Source: Rhynchonema sp. JSB1_4
Taxonomy: Eukaryota; Nematoda; Chromadorea; Monhysterida; Xyalidae
DNA: 64,000 nt
Direction of reading: 5' to 3'
Assembly: GCA_030248065.1 (NCBI GenBank)
Contig: JASAMV010000085.1
Location: 1 to 64,000, forward strand
In this document: piece after piece, positions 59,128 to 64,000 of the stretch
How positions within the stretch are numbered: the first letter of the stretch is position 1
Layout of the letters: each line of letters starts with the position of its first letter
Translations under genes and position numbers: made by a program
Notes under the pieces: generated by a model
Seen by the model: only the letters and a program-made list of their open reading frames with translations
Database searches by the model: none
Told to the model about the DNA's origin: nothing

Positions 59128-61015
59128 GGCCTCATACCCTACAACTGATGAAACCAACCACCCATATGCATTGCACAAGAGTCGCGCCCAGGGTTGCATT
59201 AAAATTTTTTTTAAGACTTACTTTTTTATTCCGTACCACAAAAATTTTGGTTCTCAATGTGAAAAATACAGTTTAAATTTTATCTGTAAGTATATTTGAT
59301 TATTTGAGAACATCGGAATACTGTAGTTGATACCGACCGGTTGTGTGTTTACAAACGGGCAGTAGCGAAGTAGTAGTTTTACCGATGAGACCGATAACGT
59401 GACAATTCGTGGTCGCGTTTTTCAACCCAGCCCTGCTGGTCGCTCCCCACTGTTCTTGTAAAGGAGTCTGTTTTTGCCTCCAGCTGCTGGGTCTCACACT
59501 GATCTGTCGGTCGAACAGTCCATGTATAGGTTCATACTCTGGTGACAGCCGAAAACCACGGCCTTGATCCTAAGCTATGAATCCTTTCGACCGCGGGTCG
59601 AATATTTTCAGCACATGGCAATCATGTGCACCGGTTGCCTTACTGTCAGATCTGCATGCATCTTCCAGCCAAAACATTTTCAGGAGTTTCCGGCTCGCTA
59701 ACAGGCGAAGGCCGTGATAACGAACTCAGAGATCACGTGACGCAAGCATCGAGCAACGAAACGGCCTGGCAATATGTCAATGAGCCAAGTACGAGAATTA
59801 CAACGGCAGTGATGATAGACACACATCGCGGTTCCAATAGAGTTCATGTACCTACATAGTTAACGAGAACACAGCATTCATGTCAGAATGTTTTTATATA
59901 ATGGCCCAAATTCTCGAAAACGCCACCGCCACCTGGGCGATTGCGCAACAGTGTACTTGATCATGTTTATCGTGCACGTGGCGTGTGTGCAGTGCAGTGC
60001 ACAACATCGTTTGCGAGCTCGTTCTCGTTAACCACGCGAACGCGATCAGAAGTGCGTAGTGCATACGGAGCAATGTGTCTCACTATAGCAGAAAAGTTAG
60101 AAAAATTGGGAACCTGTGAAAAACATTCAGCTGCGCCAACACCGACCAGCGAACGAGCCGACGATCAATATGAAACAGTCGAGGGCACATTCGAATCCAA
60201 GTCACAAACGCCAATCAAAATCATCATAAAGAAGAAACGGTCATCACCATCACCATCATAACATCATCCACAGAAACCAGACCAGGAACAAATCCAAAGT
60301 CAATAATTAGCTAGCACACTGACACCCCGGTGTCAAACTTGGCGCTCGCGGTGCGGTCCGGACCAGTCCTTGTTTTGCATCCGAATGGATCAGAACCGAA
60401 TGCCAACTTTGAGACAGCAACACACACATAGTATTGACTTCACTTTAATCTTTGCAGTGAAGCTTGGTCGCGCGGATCTCTCGCCGTATTCTCGATCATC
60501 GAGAATACGGCGGCTTCAATGTGAGTCATGGGTTATCACAATGGACAGTCAGCTTGCTTTGTTCATAAACATGGTTCAATTTGAAATTGTCGGCTTTAAA
60601 AGGATGATGTCGGCTGCAAACTGGCACTGTGTTCAAGACTGAACTACTGATTTATTCACTTGCTAGCTTGCCATCATGAACAATAAACATACATTGGATT
60701 GACGCGTTTGTTTCGCTGTTGAATGTGCGTTGCCCACTTGAATAATTGCACTCACACTACATACTTTCGTGCGGGTGTGCATGCGACATTCTGCAAGTTT
60801 AGCTTTCTCCCTTCCACCCATTTTCTGGTGTCGGAAAAGCCAAAGGCAATGCCCTACATGAGAAATGCTTCAGATTTGAGGACACATGATCCTTGGCTGC
60901 TACAGCAGCTCTATCAGGTATTCCGCGAAGCGTTATCGCTTTTCATCAAAATACGAATTCGTTGATGTTTCACACTGCGCCCATAGAAATATTCAACACA
61001 CCCAGGACTACAGTA
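59128..61015. other. intergenic with small open frames
   Basis: Two plus-strand frames (59626-59859 and 59941-60261) are polar and might be exons; the second ends in a lysine-rich tail (KIIIKKKRSSPSPS). Neither has a recognisable domain or clear splice partners. A perfect 13-bp inverted repeat with a one-base centre lies at 60484-60510. Confidence 0.4.
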
Positions 61016-61194
61016 CGGTCCAACCACGCGCTAAGAGACGACTTTTCCTGAAGCTGGCCTGACAAGATGCAATAGTGTTCCGGTTCCACATGTTTTCGAA
61101 ACATTTCATAACACGTGGAACCGAAACATTAATGAATATGTACATGACAACGCCAGCTTTAGTTCGGGCGTCTCATGAGCTAGTGGTTGGACCA
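61016..61194. mobile_element. TA-target MITE, GGTCCAACCAC family
   Basis: The ends CGGTCCAACCAC and TGGTCCAACCACTAGCTCAT, read inward, are flanked by TA and carry the GAGACG subterminal motif of the 3460-3814 element. Confidence 0.8.
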
Positions 61195-61665
61195 TAGCCA
61201 GATATAAACTGTGCTTGGGGCTGGGCTAACGTGTAATACACTGCTGGGGCTGGGGGTGGCAGGATAAATTACTATCTGCTGCATATGCACCGTGCACGTA
61301 TCATTATACTGATGAACAGTGCACGTAAATTTTCTGCGGGAACAGAACGTATTGATCAAAAATTCACAAGACAAGGTCCCATCCAATCCAACCAATCCAT
61401 ATTACCGCGCAGCACAGCAGTGCAATTCATTTTGCGCGACCGACTAATGTTTCGCAGCCACCAACTCCAGCACTGTGTTGTTGTTGTGGTTTGTCTGTCC
61501 TGTTTTGTTGGCAAGGCAGTCGAACACAGTGCTGTTTGGTTGCTGCCTTGACTGCAAACGAAGTGGGAATATTGTGACATCGTTTTTATTCAATTGTATC
61601 GCCGGTTTTGGATTAGTTTTGGGCTATTGTACATTGTTCAGGTTTTTTGGTCGTTAATTCTGAAA

Positions 61666-64000
61666 ATGAGCCGAACCAACAACAAGCTCATTGATGGCGG
61701 CAAACAACAGTCACAGCGACGGTCATTGCGCGAACGAAGCATCAAACGCGAATGGTCGGAGACGGATGACAGCGAGCACAAAACGCCACCAAAGCACGTT
61801 TTTTGAATTTAAAAAATTAAAAGCACTTTAAAGACATACTGTAGTTCAGTTTTTTTAAAAATAAAAGAATTGGTGAACGTTTGAACATATTATTTGAGGC
61901 CGAAATGCACATCGCCAACGGTGAAGACCAATCGCCTCAAACTGCGACTGAATCGTTTCGGCCAGAACAAGCCGGCGATCACAATGAGTGTGCAACGAGC
62001 CGGCCGTGTCAAACACTATCCGATTGTTGGTGATCACAAGTGCACTGTGTGCGGGCGGGCATTCGCGTTAGTTAGCTGATGTTTCAATTGTCAATTTGTA
62101 CGCACTGATGGTTGGCCTTCTTGTGCACTGGTTCATCGTCCAATCTGTATGCCGGTCAGATGAACGCACAAATCGCCAGATCTGGTGTCTGTTTGTTTGC
62201 TTACAGAGGCATGAAACATCTGCGTCAACACGTGCGTCAACACAACTACAAGCCGTACAAGTGCCACCACTGCGATGAGCGCTTTCTGCATGACGCGCAC
62301 CGTTTGCAGCACGAAACGTACCGCCATAAAGTGTCGCCAGCAGGTACAGTGCAGCCGGTATTAAACTTGGTGATCGGTGCGGGTGCGGGCTTGGTCAGAT
62401 GGTGTTTATGTCATCTATGGGAATTCAGGCACAAGCTTTGACCAGCGTAAAAGTGGTGTATTGTCTGTATTGTCGGCCAACAACTTTACGTTACGTTGAT
62501 CATATCAGTATTACGTGTGTTGACTACCTAACAAAAGCCACGTTCCACGATGGTCAAACTCCAGATGTCATTTTGGACAGTTTAGATGTCGAGATTTAAC
62601 GCAAATCAATTGTCGCAGCCCAACCTTATCGTTAAAATCCAATTGTAGACGCCCCCGATCGTCCGTCGGCCGTGCTGGGCAGCATCATTCGATGTCAGTT
62701 CTGCGGCAAGCAGTACCCGAAAGCGTCGCACTGTCGAATGCACGAGCGTTTGTGCTCGCTGAAATGGCCGCCGAGCAAACGCACCGACGAAGAACACCAA
62801 CCGCCGACGGATGTCGGTGCGCGCGACCGTCATCAGCACAACAGGGCACAACAACAACGACGACATCAGAAGAGGGTCAAGACGGCACAGCCGCGAATTG
62901 TGCTCGACCTCCATACGGGCGTTGTGAGTGTACCCGTTGACGAACAAGCGATGCTGACGCCGGGCGTTGACGAACCGTGCCGATTGTGCGGACAAGTGTT
63001 CGGCACGGAAATGGACGCACGCGCGCATGAACTCAATGTGCATCCAGGTATGTACACAGGTGTATTTGCCTTGTGCTTATGCCAACTTTTACCATGTGAA
63101 CACTGCAAGCATGCTATACACGATTTTATCGTTGAGGCCTTGTTTTGCGCTGAGTCTCCAATGTCACAAACTCATGTTTTGATGGTTGTTTTTCACTTTC
63201 CGTTCAAACCATGCCGTGTAGGTATTTCCTGGCTCAAACCTTGGGTGTTCTAACCAACCCCTACCGTAAGCTTATTGTCCTTGTCTAAGTATGGTTGCGT
63301 ATAGGTAGGTACCTACATTTGCATGAAACTTAATAAACCAAATCCTGAAGTTCGTTCGGACCCCAGTTGCTTCTTAACGCCTAGTGGTAATGCTGCATTC
63401 ACAGATGAGCACATGTTTGCGTGTCCGCAGTGCGCCATACCGTTTCTGACGCAGGACGATGTCGACAAACACAAGGCCGACACCGGACACACGCAACAAC
63501 AACCGGTCAGTCGCTATTTAAAATTCGCTTTCGAAAGCGCGAATTCAAAATGGTTGGTAAGTATGACACCTGTAAATTACAATGGTCAAAACAAAACCAC
63601 AACGCTGACGTCAGTATGCACTTCGAGGGCGGATGGGTATTCACCACACCACAACACACGGCATCTAAAATTTCCAAAATAAACGGCCTTTGTTCGATTT
63701 TCCATCCATGCACAAGTGCATCTTTGCAATTACAACTTGGCCAAAGCTTAACCCCCAATCATAACATCGCGATTTTCAGTACGCACCGACGATTGACCCT
63801 GAGTCAGGGATGGCGGCGCGTAAACGTGCGTCCGTGGAATGTGACGATCAAAGTTGCCACACTGAAACATCAGCGAGCAGCAGTAGCAACGGTGTAAATT
63901 GGGCGGCATTCAGACGGACACGACCGAGACGTATGCGATCGGCCATCTTGCGGCACAACAGACCCCGGGATGATCACGCACTGCACACTGGTGAACAGGT
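61666..64000 (+). CDS. C2H2 zinc-finger protein (3' end beyond window)
   Basis: Best exon set: 61666-about 61797 (ATG; basic, KREWSETDDSEHK), about 61899-62066, 62207-62343, 62649-63047, 63405-about 63556, and 63780-63998, ending at a CAG|GT donor at the window edge. Phases agree from the second exon on; the join of the first two is not settled. There are five fingers: CTVCGRAFA split by an intron and completed by GMKHLRQHVRQH; CHHCDERF...HETYRH; CQFCGKQYPKASHCRMHERLC, whose fourth ligand is Cys (C2HC); CRLCGQVFG...HELNVH; and CPQCAIPFL...HKADTGH. The fingers are widely spaced, with long basic/glutamine-rich linkers instead of the TGEKP linkers of tandem DNA-binding arrays. It is probably a nuclear nucleic-acid-binding or adaptor protein; the target is unknown. 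Confidence 0.82.

Overview
This window is nuclear DNA of an invertebrate animal. Genes are broken into short exons with GT-AG introns (one GC-AG). There is a eukaryotic tRNA-Leu(AAG) with internal A and B boxes. The protein families are metazoan: syndetin/VPS50, a two-Ig Dpr/ZIG-8-like cell-surface protein, a sushi plus PAN receptor, a transmembrane C-type lectin and a multi-finger C2H2 protein. The Dpr/ZIG-8-type Ig gene points to a protostome, and the overall look could fit a nematode or a relative, but I cannot fix the phylum.

Layout. 1-12756: a large inverted duplication (palindrome) with arms 1-6493 and 6630-about 12756 around a 136-bp spacer. The right arm holds the 5' half of an intact VPS50 gene, which reads rightwards to 20290 in 20 phase-consistent exons. 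The left arm holds a decayed mirror copy of its first ten exons, with frameshifts and a transposon at a splice donor. 20456-22315: small inverted-repeat elements. 22445-29272 (minus): the two-Ig gene, whose introns carry low-complexity DNA. 29273-38651: gene-poor, with one weak coding candidate on the minus strand (33564-34194) and a 1.9-kb Harbinger-like element (34909-36843). 38652-38733: tRNA-Leu. 39366-41093: two hAT-type elements with perfect 8-bp target duplications. 41668-45438 (minus): the sushi/PAN gene. 46476-52461: foldback elements and a large single-exon ORF whose end is interrupted by a 1.5-kb foldback element. 52531-56728 (plus): two (or one split) small hypothetical genes, with a young, minus-oriented miniature LTR element between them. 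57575-58620 (plus): the C-type lectin. 61666-64000 (plus): the zinc-finger gene, running off the window.

The host genes do not form an operon or pathway. The unifying theme is mobile DNA. Roughly two dozen non-autonomous elements of at least four kinds are recognisable (TA-target, hAT-like with 8-bp TSD, Harbinger-like with TTA TSD, miniature LTR). Many are nested, several sit at informative places (splice donor, stop codon, just upstream of a splice acceptor), and the hAT-like ones are built from short iterated motifs. All gene models were made by eye from splice signals, reading-phase continuity and family resemblance. First exons of the Ig, sushi/PAN and zinc-finger genes are uncertain or missing.
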